Made by a program: the position numbers and the translations under genes
The notes under the pieces: model-generated
What the model was told of the DNA's origin: nothing
The model's database searches: none
The model's input: the letters and a program-made list of their open reading frames with translations, nothing else
From: Klebsormidium nitens
Lineage: Eukaryota; Streptophyta; Klebsormidiophyceae; Klebsormidiales; Klebsormidiaceae
DNA length: 64,000 bases
Direction of reading: 5' to 3'
Assembly (NCBI GenBank): GCA_000708835.1
Contig: DF237024.1
Location: 1-64,000, forward strand
In this document: one piece after another, positions 38,321 through 52,000 of the stretch
Numbering within the stretch: position 1 is the stretch's first letter
How the letters are laid out: the number at the start of each line of letters is the position of its first letter

Positions 38321-41300
38321 TTAGAGGATGAACAGATTTCCTTTGTCTCCCCGTGATATCCTGTAAGAACGAAAGGATAATGCTCAAATGCTTGATCACC
38401 TTAGCTTTGAAAGCATGACATTCGAAACAATCAAACTTGTCTTGAGACGCTTCGGTGCCAAAGAGGGCTTGTTCCTACTTTCTTTAAGCCAGGACAGGCA
38501 TTCAAAACCTTGCGATCTGTGGGTCTTTGCCTCGCGGCAAGATTTGCAATCCACTCTCTTTGACTTGCTCTTCACATGCTAAGGAATCTTCTTTCACAAA
38601 TTGTTTAAAAGAAAAGCCGTTCAAGCGCTGCCCAGGACAACTTCTCTCCGGGCCTGAAGGTGGGACTAAAACATGCGTGGATGTTCTGAGCAGATCCCAA
38701 ACCTCCTAGAAGTCAGCCCCCGGGATCGACGACTAAGGTTGCAAGCACGGCAACGAACTCGAGCCAGGGAAGTATATGCCCGCAATTCAATGCGCTCTTT
38801 CGCGGGCTTTTGTCTGCCCTCAGACGCCCACTTCGAATGCTAGCGCAACGCCTACGTCGAATTTGATAGGCACGCTCGTGAGCCCGGCAATACATGTTTT
38901 TGAAACCGCCGATCGGTAGGGCCAACCGCCAACTCTGGCGCTCCAAGTTGCACGATGGGCTTCGCGTTTGTTGCCTCTGCCAACCGCCAATACGGACCCT
39001 AAAAACTTGCGGGGCACCATCTCAAAAACAATGCGTCGCGGTGTTTTCGGACTTTTGTGTTAACACACGTGCCTGGTTGGTAAAGCGTTTGTGTCAAAAC
39101 GACCGAAATGTGCTACTGACTGCCAAAAGGCTCACCTTAGATCGTCGTCCACGTACGTCGTGTCTAGAAATCCCCGGGCCGACTCGGGAGCTTTCACGGA
39201 CACCTGAAGCAGATTCAGGGCTTAGACCCGGTCTGATAAAGCTGACGTCGATGCAATAGAAGGAACGTTTGATCTAAACGCATCAACTGACAGCGGGTAT
39301 ATCTTGCTCAAAAGGCCTCCGAACCGCATCAATCAACAGAAATCTGAAAGAAAAACTGCCCCTATTTCATGGCGGCGGCAAAATTGCTGTATCGTGAAAG
39401 TTGGCAGCCGAGCCTGGAATCAAAACGCAAAATGTCCATCTTCAAGTCCGACTCTGTTGGTTCTTGATCGGCCAAGCAAGCCCGCCCAAAAAGAATCCGC
39501 TTTCCCGATCTCGGTTAACGGACCTGTGATATCGACCGGGGCTCACAGTGGTACAAATGCCCACTAGCTGAATACCTTGTGCCACTCGTAACCACTCGTA
39601 ATTTCAGTCCCGGGCCCAATCGAGGAAGTGCATTGATTCCATCTGAAAAATATCTCTGACATCAACAGTCAGGCACTCGCGTCGGAAATCAAGACCTTGA
39701 ACTGCGCTGTTCGTACTCAAGATTGGGTGCCAAGTTCGATGCGAAAAGCAGTACTTGCTCAATTTTCTGGACATGTCAAACAAAACGAGAGCGCAATGGG
39801 CAGGAATAGTCAGCAGAAATAAGAACAAATAAAGGTGAAAAGGCTTTTAATTTGGATGCTTACCAGGCCGAAAATCTTGAAGTATTGGAACTGCACCTTC
39901 ACTTTACTGGGTGACTCCGGGGTCAGCTTTGCCGTCACCTGAAGCGCAATTGTTCCCGTAAGCACAACTTGGGATCACCATCCGAAGCACTTCCTTGCCA
40001 CCATTTAAGCAGCATCGCAAGTGAGGCGCGGCGGACATGGAGAAGCTGACAACCACAGCAAACGGCCAAGTTGAACTTCATCATGGACAGAAAATGACGG
40101 GTTTTAAAGCCGACCAAGTCGTCGGGTCCGCTTTTATCCTGGTGGACAAGAGAGCAACAGCTGTCCTAGGGCCCCTGTTGAGGCACAATCTACCATTTGC
40201 ATAAGGCGATTGTGTTTGAAGTCATCGAATTTGTTCGGTCGGAATCGTTGATCACAACTCACCTGGTTGAAGAACGGCCACGTCTCCGTGTTCTTGGCAG
40301 CCAACGCTTCTGCGTCGATGTACTGGAAGATAGGACCGTTGGGCCGCAACAGTTTTGGTCTCTGCAATGGAGCATAGGGGAAAAGAAAGGTTTTAATGAA
40401 CATCGCTTCTCAATGTTGCATTTCAAAGAGCCAGTGATGTTTACGGAGAACATCAGGAGACAGAGAAACGAAGGAGAAGTAGACAGCAAGGCCTGTGTCT
40501 CTCGACAGGCGAGTACGAACCCTTGGGAGATGTTCTTCAGATGCTTGACAATTCGCGCTTGAACAACGTGTTCGAAATCAGAACGCAAGACCCGTGAAGT
40601 ACTGAAAGCTGACATAGAAGGCCAAGGTTCGGGCCAAAATGAACCCGATGCAACTAAACCAAACAGACTGCCGGTAAATTGGAAAATTCGAAGAAGTAGT
40701 CAAGATCCGTCGCCCCACTACGAGCCCCCGAAGAAAGAATAGGCACAAAGCCCTCACCTTTGTTCCTAGGATCGACTCTGATGTTGTGTACAACAGCTTC
40801 CATTTCCCGCTGATGAGCGGGGTCGACAGGGACTTGGGGTTGGGGGTAATCGCCTCTAGGCGGGAGGCCAACTGCAATAAGAGGTGTCAATTTCAAAAGC
40901 TTAATAGAGCGGCCGACAGAATATAGACCCTTGGAGGTAAGATAACTCTACTGTGACACAGAAGTAAGTGGCATAAAAATCAACAAAAAGGGCTAGTACA
41001 TGGCTGGCATGTTTCAAACTCTGCATTTTATAGACAAGCTCTCCGACGGCCTTGACACAAAAAGCAGACGGTGTATTTATGAAAAGAAGACTGTTGCCAA
41101 TGACAAAACAACTGAGGGGCCCAGTATAAAAGATGAGTGCGCTCCAGCGACACAGGTCTCCGCTTCGGCGATTGGGGCTCAAGTCCTTGAAACGTGATTT
41201 TGTGGCGCACTCTAATCAGTGGGGCGATGGCGTGTCCTTTGTGTTTTCGCAGCCGCAGATATGTTACCTTGTCAAGAACAGATTCCCAACGCATGCACCG

Positions 41301-41920
41301 TTCAAAGATGTGTTGCGCAGTGATCCAGTATTCAATTCATCATTCTCCGAAAAATGAACCAGCCAAAACGGCCACTTGCTAAACCTGCTTAGGGCTGCAT
41401 GCCACTTGCAAGAGAAGCGCACGTTGCACGGCTGAGAAGCGGGTTAAGAAAGACTCCAAAAGTGGACCCACTAACCCACCTTGTCGACCTCAGCTTTCTC
41501 CTCCGCCGACGCTTCGGCGCCCCTCTCGAGCCCGCTGATCAAGTCTAAAAGCTCTCCTTTTAATTCCTCTCTTTTCTCTGTCGTGTTGCCTGAAATCCGG
41601 GTCAACAATTGAGCAAAAGGATTAGCCGCAGCTACCACCACCTGCCTTGCATGTCGCGGTTTCTGCCGCTCAAACCCAAACGGTTTTGGGTTAACCTGGC
41701 GCCCGAAGCTGCTGATCTGATCAGATGAAGAAGCTTCTCTAAGTTGAGAAAAGGCGATCGGTGCACTTAGTGGGCTTGTTCTCACAGGAGGTGCTGTAGC
41801 CTGTGACAATGTGGCAATGCCGGGTGTGAAGTCACATCGCTGTGCGCGATCTAGTGTTCTGTAGGAGGGCAGCGCCTGGTGCAGAGAGCGGGCAGCAAAG
41901 GTGCATGAAGTGGACGCCAT
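38321..41920 (-). CDS. Plastid lipid-associated protein (PAP/fibrillin family)
   Basis: Six exons in transcript order: 41480-41920, 40758-40871, 40263-40361, 39864-39938, 39136-39203, 38321-38360; 278 residues. The first 90 or so residues are rich in S, A and T and begin MASTSCTFAARSLHQAL, as expected of a chloroplast transit peptide. The fibrillin domain follows: LISGKWKLLYTTSESILG, GPIFQYIDAEALAAKNTETW, VKVQFQYFKIFGL, VKAPESARGFLDTTYVDDDL and the C-terminal ISRGDKGNLFIL. Fibrillins coat plastoglobules and thylakoid margins and affect lipid and quinone storage and stress tolerance; the subgroup cannot be fixed by eye. The last exon adds only the final 13 codons after a 775-base intron, but it completes the family's terminal motif. 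The gene is divergent from the PH-PLAT gene. Confidence 0.9.
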
Positions 41921-43086
41921 AATATGGGAATCTCAGCTCTGCAAATCAGATTCTGCTGGGCGTATCGCTTACCCCCGCACCCTTTTCCCGAGTATGGGAG
42001 CTCCTTACTATCGCTAGCGGTCCCTGAAATAGAGCAGATCAAGATGCTGAAGACAGCTCACTAGCACCAACTCAATCTTAGAAGGCTATGCTTGCAGCGC
42101 GCTGTGAAGAGCTGGAATGAAACCACCACGTCGCTAGCGCTGAGCATGAAGCTGAAGCATTCGAGCTGGGCGCCGTGCCAGCAGACTGTATACGCCTGGA
42201 CGTCTTAGCGCTTCTGAGTCGTCGGATAATCAAGCTCCGGGCATCGAGCGGCTCAACTGGTTCCACGAAGCCCCAATTTTAATGAGACGCCAATGCGCGC
42301 GTAGTTCACTTGCGTACAAGCGGTTGCAAAGCCAGCAGCCACTTCGAGTGACTGGGCTGAACCTCGTGATAGTCCGGTCCTTTCTAACTTACAAATTGCA
42401 CAGTGTCTATGAACCCGTGTCCTAACTTGCGAATGTCAGTAATCCGTTTTGCATGATCTGCTGTGGCGCTCAGGTGAACGTAAACGAGAGTAGGTAGTCT
42501 CTGTATCTTCGAACTCTATGCTTGATATTGCTTCTGGGCCTCAGACCACATCCACAGACAATGCGCGGGTTGTCAAAACCAGGATTGGATGGAAAACACT
42601 GCCAAAGCAGGAAATCTTGGATGTTGTGAGACGGAACGAGAGTATCCAGAGAGTGGGTGATTGTTTATATCGCAGCGCTGGCACCCTAGCTACGGGCTGC
42701 ACTCAGTGATAAAGGGATTGATTCTTGACGAAAGACTCACTAGATAGATAGTTCATCCACGGATGGGCACGCGTTTGCTCAACGTACTTGTTCTAAGGCC
42801 GCAAGTAATCTTGCCCATCGCAAATGAAGCCCTATCAGCGAGCTGTCACACTCATAGCTGCAGCGAGTAGTCGAGATTACCTCCATCGCAAGGGGCGTTT
42901 GCTGGACCCACAATGAGCCTCGAGCTCGGGCTTGTATCTGGCGCCCAAAACAGAGGAAGCAACAGATGACGGCTCAAGGCATTTGAAGCCAGCGCTTTTT
43001 TACCAGCATTTGGAACGTAAGGGAGTGACGCAAGGATGACGTCACCACGGCAGACCGAATGGATGACACGCACCGTCGATTCTTTC
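41921..43086. promoter_or_regulatory. Shared upstream region of divergent fibrillin and PH-PLAT genes
   Basis: About 1.17 kb lies between the two start codons and should hold both promoters and leaders. No TATA box or recognisable element was singled out, and no reading frame here shows family similarity. Confidence 0.4.
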
Positions 43087-46000
43087 ATGACGATGCAGCA
43101 GGACGAGGGAGTGGATCCCCCAGGGCCGCAGTCGTTCAAGGTGAGATGGTGTCAGCAACATATAAGCTCGGGTTGAGAAAACAAGCGGATGCTTAGCTTT
43201 ACGCCGGTAAGCTCCATAAGCCTAAAGGGCACGCATACAGTTGGTCGAACCATGCATCGAGCACTTGATCAACACGTACTGCCGGAATTGGACAGAGCTG
43301 CTTGACCCATATGCATTGATAACATTGCGATATTGCTCCTTTGCCGCTCTTTACCGGGGTTGCTTGTCCCACTGCCACCGTAGGAAAAAGGATAAGGATG
43401 CTCAAGGGCAGTCTTATGGCCGCTTTACCCACCCTGCCAATGGAGCAGCACACATTACCAGCTTATCTAGCAGAAAGAACTCGTGGAAAATGCTGGCAAA
43501 AGTCAGATTACGCGGGCCTTTATCCACTATGAAGACTGGCTGTAGTTACAAGCTCTGCCTGCTTTTATATTAGATGCACCTTGTAAGAAGTGGCTATGCC
43601 AGGGGTACTTTTTCCAAACGCATGATATATCTCGTCCAGCGCATTCACCGATTGCTGCGTTGGTAACTATCATTTTACAGCATGCGCGGTTGTCTTCTCA
43701 CGCTTAATGCCATGGCACGCTGGTGAATCCCGCTAGAGACGGACCCTTTCCATTCCCTATCGCCATCCTCTGAAATGCCCATTTCGAACCCAGTTGATCC
43801 ACCTCAATACCGACCCTCCACTACCGTCCTATAAACAGGACAGCTCCTGAAGCTTTATCAAAAAGCTACGCAGAATGCGCCATCAAAAGACCTGTTTTCA
43901 GAAACCCACAATATTGAACTCACTTCCGACCAACCTTATATTACCACTGTCCTAAACAGGACGGCACGTGCGGGCATCCCTCAAGCTTTACGGCAAGGGC
44001 ACATATCAGATCCCTCTACAGACCAACTTTTCCGCCTCCCTTCAGGTTTCAGTACCCAAATGCCAATCTCAAACCCAGTCAAGCCAACTCAGGACTAACC
44101 TCCAATATACAAAGTTCCTTCAAAACAAGAAGGTATGTGGGGCTACCTTCTCAAGCTCTAAGGCAAGGGCACGTGTCAATTCTCCCTACAGATCGACTTA
44201 CCGCCTCCCTCCATCACCCAAACGCCTCTCAGACCCAGTTAATCCAGCTTAAGACTGGCATTTGAATTCCCGTTTTTCCGAAACAGGACGGCATGTGCGG
44301 CTATCTTCTAAAGCTCTACGGCAAGGGTACGCACCGGGTATGGCGCAAGAAGTGGTTCTACCTCATGGAGGATCGCTTATGCTACACCGAAAACGAAGAC
44401 ACGCTCGGGCCGATCAAGTACCTGCCGCTGGACCGGATCCCAGTGCGGCCGTACCCCCGGGGTTACAAACCGGACATTGGAGTGTCTATTCTTACTGGGA
44501 ACATGCTGTAAGTACAGTAAGGAAATCAGTTGAAGTTTCTTTCTTCTAAGGCATGTCTGTGATCACGCCTTTGCGTGTGGCCATACCTGCGCGAGCACCA
44601 CTTTGGGCATTGGATTGTCCATTCTCACCAGTCACATGTTGTGATCGGTTCCAGAAAGAGGCTTGTGCTTACTGTGATGGTGTTTCGATCTTACTCTGGA
44701 TGGCCGTTTTCATTGTTCTCCTTCCCGCTCGTCATCCTACCTCCTGCAAGTGACTCACTCAAAATGAGATACGAGACGAGTCTTGCTCCGTTTGGGCGTC
44801 CTTCCAAGCTACTCACGACCAAAGTCGGCTCCATTTCCAATCTGCAGAAAGGGTCCGCTGATGTAAGGCGGAACAGTTTGCACGCTCTTTGACGTCTCTG
44901 GAAATGATTGCGGGCTGAATTGTTTAACCGGCTACCCTTCAAAGGTCGAAATTCGTCGCCCCTTTCCAGGTCGCTCTATCTAGACGTCAACGCAGGCCCA
45001 TTTTCAACATTTTTCATCTGTTCCGCTCCAGCATTCAGTGCCGAGAGCTTCTCACTCCATTCCTTAAGCTATTGGGCTCCTGATGATTGTGACTGTCCTT
45101 CAAGGGGTATCCACGGATACTGCTTTCATCAAGACATTTATTCCGATCCGATTTTAAGAAAAGCTCTTTACGAATTTTCGCTCCATTCTCCTCAAGCATG
45201 TTGGTTACTTTTGCATTTTTACGGTTCTTCGGACGTCCGCAGGTCCACGTCCAAGACGTTCGACAAGTGCTGTTTCAGCATCCAGTGCGGTAAGACTCCT
45301 CATTCCATGGAGTCCTCAAAACATTCGAATATTCTAAATCCGGTTCGGACGGTCAAATCTGTCGTTTCCGGACGTCCACAGGTCCACGTCCAAGACGTTT
45401 GACAAGTGCTGTTTCAGCATACAATGCGGAGAAAGCACCCACTTTCTGGCGGCTGATACAAAGGCCGAGGCGCAGCGGTGGGTGGAAGCCTTGGTGGAGG
45501 CGTGGCGGTACTACGTCCAGAACGACCGGCGGATGTCGCACGGAATGACCGGAACGATGCGGACGGAAACCATGCGGACGACGCGGACGATTGGCGGGTC
45601 GTACAAGGAGGAGGTGGGTTTGGCAGCTTGACCTGTTTGATATTTCGGCCGAGAAATTTCTGCGAAAGGGCGTGCGGTTGTGCTTTTTCCTGAGCCAAGC
45701 AGCGCAGATACCTTGTTCGACAGACCGGAAAAGATTGCCTCATGCTATAATGGTCTTACAAGGCGAACGTGGGCTCGGTTACGTTCCGTCTACCTGTATG
45801 ACCATCAGACAAGGCAAAGAGAACGTGCTGTGAGGTTGGAACGGCCACCCTGTTGTCGTAGACGATTGGCTCATATTCTGCGATGCCTCTGGTCCCTACA
45901 CCCATTCTCTTATTTCTCCAGCTATCTTTCAGCCGATTTTTTCCTCCTTGACTAAACCATCCACTTCAGCCAAAGAGACTGAGACACTTGCACGGACTTT

Positions 46001-49000
46001 GCTGTTTGTTCTCACTCGTGCATAAGAATGTCACGCCCTTAAATTTATCCTTCACTTCCAAGCGGTCCGTCATGAAATCTCCTTCAAAAGGCTCTCTACC
46101 ACACCTTTCGCAGCTGGATCAGACGCGCGCGTCGCTTCAGCACCTTGAGAGCGAGCACGCGCGCAAGGAGGCGGAGCTCCACCGCCAGTGGCTGGCCGCC
46201 CAGGAGCGCGCGATCGCGGCCGAGCAAGCGCTCGCGCGCGAGCGCGCGCGCACGGAGCTCTACCGCTTCGAGATCCACACCAGCGACCGGAAAGGCGCCG
46301 GAACGGACGCGCGCGTCTTTCTAGAGGTTCTCGGCGCCGGCCCGGGGCAGTCCAGCGGGGAGCTGTGGCCGGGGAATCCTAAAGGCTATCCCCCGGGGCA
46401 TAAGCTATTCCAGCGCGGAGCGGTGGATATTTTCGAGCTCCCGGGGGGTGCTTTACCGGGCGAGATGAGGGGGCTGAGAGTGGGGCACGACGGGTCGGGG
46501 GGGAGCCCCGGGTGGTTCCTGGAAAAGGTCGTGGTGACACGTGGCGGCTCGGGAGTGGATGAGAGGAAAGAGTTCGTCTGCGGGCGGTGGTTATCGGCGT
46601 CCGAAGAGGACGGGAAGCTGGTCCGGGAGCTGTCTGCGGGCGGCGCCACGTCATCAGAGAGCTGCAGGTACGACAAACGTTCTGATGACGTTTTTAAGAG
46701 TGGGCAGTAACAGAGTGCCGGTTGCATTCTGGCAGGACTAAGCCGAGGCCAAAGTTTCAAGGATGAGTTCGATGAATAAGTAAAAAGACAAGAACAAGAA
46801 AATAAGAAGCCGTTGAGAAGCGTTGGATATGCTGTCCCATCGGTCCCGGCAGAGAGTCTCGTTCAAGGCTGCCTCTGCTTCGAAATAAAGCGTGTCGATG
46901 CTTCGAGAAGGTTGAGGTAGATGCTTAGCCAAAGAAGCCGTTCAGAATAGATTGTCAAGACCTCCGAAAAGCTTTGGAGTGTTGAGTTGCAGCTCTCCAA
47001 TCACCAGACCCATCTAAACCTCGATCTATTGCGACGGGCAGATCGCCAGTACAACACAAAGCGTATCTAAACCAGCCAATGCCTCAAGATTGCGGCTTAG
47101 TATTTTCTAGATTCGCGGACGCCCTATCAGCTGCACACCCAAGTTTCGAGTTGCGCCTGCTTCGAAAGCATTTCCTGATGCACGAAGTGAACCTCAGAAA
47201 TCCAGCAGCTATTTCTACGAACGGTTCTTCCTTGATCCAATAAGGCAGACTTGACTTTGGTCGTTTTGGACATCGTCCTGTTTCCCCGTCCAGATAAGAG
47301 GTTACGGTCCGCACAAGCGGCCTCAAAAGCGCGGGAACCGCCGCTTCCATCTGAGACCAAACCGCGAACAAATAGGTCTCGATAGATACTTTTCTCTTGA
47401 AAAGGGACAAGCAAAATGGTCTCAGACAGCAGAACTCGGTCACGCCCAGAGTGGTACGTTCTGATGACTCGAAGTTTACCCCTCTCTGTCGAGCTTTGAA
47501 ACCATAAAACCCCTAAACTCATCGTTTTTGCAGGTACGAGGTCACTGTCCGTACCAGCGACCTCAAGGGCGCGGGCACAGCGGCACCAATCACGTGCTCT
47601 CTCCGCGGTACCAAGGGCGAGAGCGGTCCGCACTTGCTGGAGAAATCCAGTACCGATTTCCAGCGGGGAGCGGTCGACGTTTTCCTGATCGAGGCACGCG
47701 ACCTGGGCGATCTGTCCGAAGTCGTCATCGGACACGACGGCCGGACGGCGACGGACAGCTGGCACTGCGAACAGGTTGAGATTCGGGTTAGGGGCGAAAA
47801 CCCGTTTGTTAGTATGGAAGGAGTTTCAAGCCCGACCGGTTCGGGCAAGTTCAGCTCGGTTGGGCTGTTGGAGAAAAGCGGCGGAGCGACCGGAAGAGAC
47901 TCACCGAGGCAGAAGGACGGAGCGAAAAGAAGCTTGGAAGCGACCGGTAGCGATTCCCCGAGGCAGAGAGATGGGGGTAACAAGGGCATAGAAGCGACCG
48001 GGAGAAAGGACCGGGCGTTCTTCTTCCCGTGCGATCAGTGGTTCGACGCGACGCAGGGCGACGGGTTAACGCGCAGGGTTCTGCGGGTTACGCGCGACGA
48101 CCCGCGGGCGTCCCTCGTGGGTTACCTTTTCCGGGTCACGACCAGCGGAATCCGCGGGGCCGGAACGGACGCCTGCGTTTCCGTGGAGCTTCTGGGGGAG
48201 GGGAAAGCGTCGAGCGGCGAGCGACAGCTGCAGAGCAAAACCGGGGAGTTTGCGGCGGGGTCAACGGAGGAGGTTAAGCTAACCGCGAAAGACGTGGGGT
48301 CGTTGAGCAGGGCGAGGCTGCGGATTCGACACGATAACAGCGGGTTAGCGCCGGACTGGCACCTTGACCTGGTTGAGGTCGTCAACACCAAGACGGGCGA
48401 GCGGGCGTATTTTCACTGCGGGCAATGGCTGTCTAAAACGCAGGGCGACCGGCAGGTCGCCCGGGAGTTGCAAGCGGTGTTAAAAGACCCCCGGAAGGAG
48501 CGGACCCGGTGCAAGGTGGTTATTCACACCAGCGACCTGCGGGGTGCGGGAACGAGCGCGAGCGTGTCTCTGGACTTTGGTGTGAATAAGTCCGCACCAA
48601 TCCTGCTTCCAGCCGGGCCGGAGGCCTTTTCTCGGGGGTTAGAGAACGTGTTTTTCGTCGACGTTCCTGCGCAGGTTACGGAGCTGAACCGAGTTACGGT
48701 TAGCCACGATAACACGGGGCCTAACCCGGGGTGGCACTTGGACTCTCTCGAGGTAGTCCCGCACTTTGAGTGCTCGTGCTCGGCCTGTGAGAAGGGCGGA
48801 ACGTCTAGCGGGTACTCCGCGGGAGACAAGAAGCAGTCTGCCGCGAAGAAGACGATGTACTTCCCTTGCAAAAAGTGGTTCGACAAAGAGAAGGACGACG
48901 GACTTATCTCACGGGAGCTCTTGGCTTCGTCGGTTGACCCCCGGAAAGAGACGCTAACCTACAAGGTTACGGTGGTAACCGGGTCTTGCAAGGGTGCCGG

Positions 49001-52000
49001 AACAGACTCCGAGGTTTCTATCACTCTCATTGGAGACAAGACCGACAGCGGATCAGCGCGGGTGTTACAAGGCCCCCCCGGGGCGTTCTCCCGGGGCTCG
49101 CGGGACGTATTCACACTGCCGCTTTCCAACTTGGGCGATGTAAAGAAAGTGCGGATTGGGCACGATGGGAAGGGGCTCCAACCGGGCTGGTTTTTGGACT
49201 TGGTAGAAGTAGAACTGGGGGAGAAGAAGTGGTACTTCCCCTGTCACGCTTGGCTCGGTTCGCCGGACGGAGGAAAGTTGCAGGGCCCGGTCATGAAGGA
49301 AATGTCCGCAGCAAGCCGAGGGAGCTCCCTCGTTTCGGGGGGATCGTCTAACGTCTACAGGGTTAGCATAACTACCAGCGACGTCAAGGGCGCGTCGTGC
49401 GATGCAAACGTCAGCATTACCTTGTTCGGCGAGAAGGGGGACTCGGGATCGAGAGCGCTGGAAAAGCCCGGGAGTTTTAACCGGGGACAGACGGACGAGT
49501 TCTTCCTGGAGTGTGAACAGGCCCTGGCAGAGCTGGTGAGAATACGCCTGGGGCACGACGGCTCCGGGCTCTCCCCGTCGTGGCACGTGGCACACGTACG
49601 CGTCGCCACGATGGGTTACAGCCCCGGGTCAACGAAACCCGACCTGGTGTTAAAGGAATGGCTGTTCCTCTGCGGGAACTGGTTTGACACCAAGCACGGC
49701 GACCGGCAGACCGTGCGCGAGCTGGCCCCGGTCGCCAAGGGCGAGAAGCCCGCGCCTCTAGTTCAGTACGAGCTGGCAATCTACACGTCTGACGTCAAGG
49801 GCGCCGGGACTGACGCCACGGTCCACGTCACCCTGTACAGTGACGTCAGCAACACGTCACAGAAAATTCTGGCGTGCGGACCCGAGGCGTTTGAGCGGGG
49901 ATCGTGCGACCGGTTCGCTATCGAGGCTCCGGACGTCGGTCCGTTGCGGAAGCTGCGGATCGGACACGACGGAAAAGGGGCGCGCGCGGAATGGCACCTG
50001 GACAGGGTGGAGGTCAGTGTGAAAACCCTCGGGAGCAAGACGGGCGCGGCCGCGGCCGCGGCGAAGGCGCCGATTTACACCTTCCCCTGTGGGCGGTGGC
50101 TCGCGAAGGGGCGGGAGGACGGGGCGATCGAGCGGGAGCTGCTGGCCGGCGGGGGCGGCGGAAAGGTCAGCATGACATCACTCACTCGCTTCGACGTTGA
50201 CGAGCAAACTTCAATGAGAAGTCGCGGCTCGTTGCTTCGAAATGGGATTGTGATGAAAAGACTAAGCGCCCGATTGCACTCTTTCTATCTTTGATATGAG
50301 CACATGTTCAAACGACTCTACAGAGCGGCGTCAGTCGATGAGAGACGCGACGATATTCACACAGGAATCTTCAAAGAACAAAACTTGTATCCGTTTCCGT
50401 AGATCTCTTCATTCTAGTACTCCGATGTTGTTTTGCCACCTTTGACTTGCTGGGAACAAAGAAACCGGCGCCCCAGAACAATGTCAAGCCTCTCTTTTCA
50501 CAGCGACCGTACCATATGCAGATGAAATCTGTAATGTAGTCCATTAAGAGCTGAACCATAAGACGCTTTCTCAACAGGTCGCATACAAGGTCACGGTCTA
50601 CACCGGCAGCGATAAGGGCTCCGGAACGGATGCTGACGTGGCGGTGACGTTCGCCGGAGAACGCGGAGAGAGCGGCCCCCACAAATTACTGGGGACGGGC
50701 GACTTGTTCGAGCGGGGCCAGGTTGATGACTTCAGCATCGAGTCGAATGACGTGGGCGATCTGAAGACGCTGCGCGTGGCGCTGTTGGCTGCCGGGACGA
50801 GTGAGCGGCCAAGTTGTCTCTTGCGAATGATACTTGCTTCTCGTACAATTTAATCTTATTAGTGCCCTTCTCTGAAAATATGAAATCTAAGGAGGTGCAA
50901 CGAGGCGAAGACGGGGATGTTCTGGTCCTGACCCATCACGTACAAATAAGTTGAGAGCAGCGCTCTGGATTATTCTAGTGGCCTTTGATCAGCGCACACT
51001 GAAGAATTTCAATGTCTGCTGTGAAGTCGACCTCCTGCAACCATAGCTTCGAGTTTCCAGAAGTTTCCTCACCTTTTCTCATAGTCTATAGTTCTCAGCC
51101 CTTCTCTATAACCTGGCGTTACTCGCATGATAGTTGTCTCGATGCGAAGTGACTTGTTCGTAGTTTAAAGAACCTCGAAAAAAGAAGTAGAGTCAGTGGG
51201 GACCATTGGATGTTAATTCCTCTAATATCTTGCCTAAGCTCTTATCTTCGCCTGCAGAGGAGAGCTGGCTTCTGGACCTGATCGTCATCGAAGCGTTCCA
51301 CCCGACCGGCCCCGAGAAGAAGGCGCTTCTACCGGGCACACGCTGGTTCTTCCCCTGCCGTCAATGGCTCGGAGAACGCAAACCGGGGGGTCTCTCCTGC
51401 CTGCTTTCAGCTAGTACTCAAGACCCCCGGGAAAAGAGACGGCGCTACAAGGTGATAACTCTGACGAGCGATCTCAAGGGCGCAGCTACTGATGCAAATG
51501 TCAGCGTGACGTTATACGGCGTCAGCGACCGGGGGAAGGCTTCCGTGGATTCCGGTGTGAGGAAGTTGGTGGCTAACGGAACCGGGGCGTTCACCCGGGG
51601 GCATAGGGACGAGTTCGAACTAGAGTGCGAGGATTTGTGCGAGCTGAAGAAGATTAAGATCGAGCACGACGGAACCGGAAAAGAGCCGGGGTGGCATTTG
51701 GCGGAGGTGCGGGTGCAAAGTTTGGGTTCTGCGAGCTTCTCAAAAACAGGGCCTCTGGATTCTGCGACTAACGCAGGCAGATTGGGGGGCCCTGTAAACG
51801 AGCAGGTGATCAAAGAGTGGGTCTTCCCGTGTGACCAATGGCTCGACGCGCGGCACGGCGACCGGTGGACGGCCCGGGAGCTGTTTCCGGCCGGGTTAAG
51901 CAACGCGGTCAAGCGGACTGTTAAGTACAAACTGAAGCTGTACACTTCGGACGTTAAGGGCGCCGGAACGGACGCGGATATCTCGGTAGTGTTCCTCGGT

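Noticed and set aside
39604-39640. Possible alternative last exon of the fibrillin gene (MESMHFLDWARD)
   Set aside because: The exon at 39136-39203 follows 39864 in phase and carries the conserved VKAPESARG motif.
43775-44330. CRISPR-like or satellite array
   Set aside because: The repeated unit contains the adjoining exon start and splice site and decays with distance; it is a local exon-edge duplication in a eukaryotic gene.
47127-47765. Long minus-strand open frame opposite the second PLAT exon
   Set aside because: It is the shadow of the high-GC PLAT exon and its copied edge; the plus strand carries the conserved protein.
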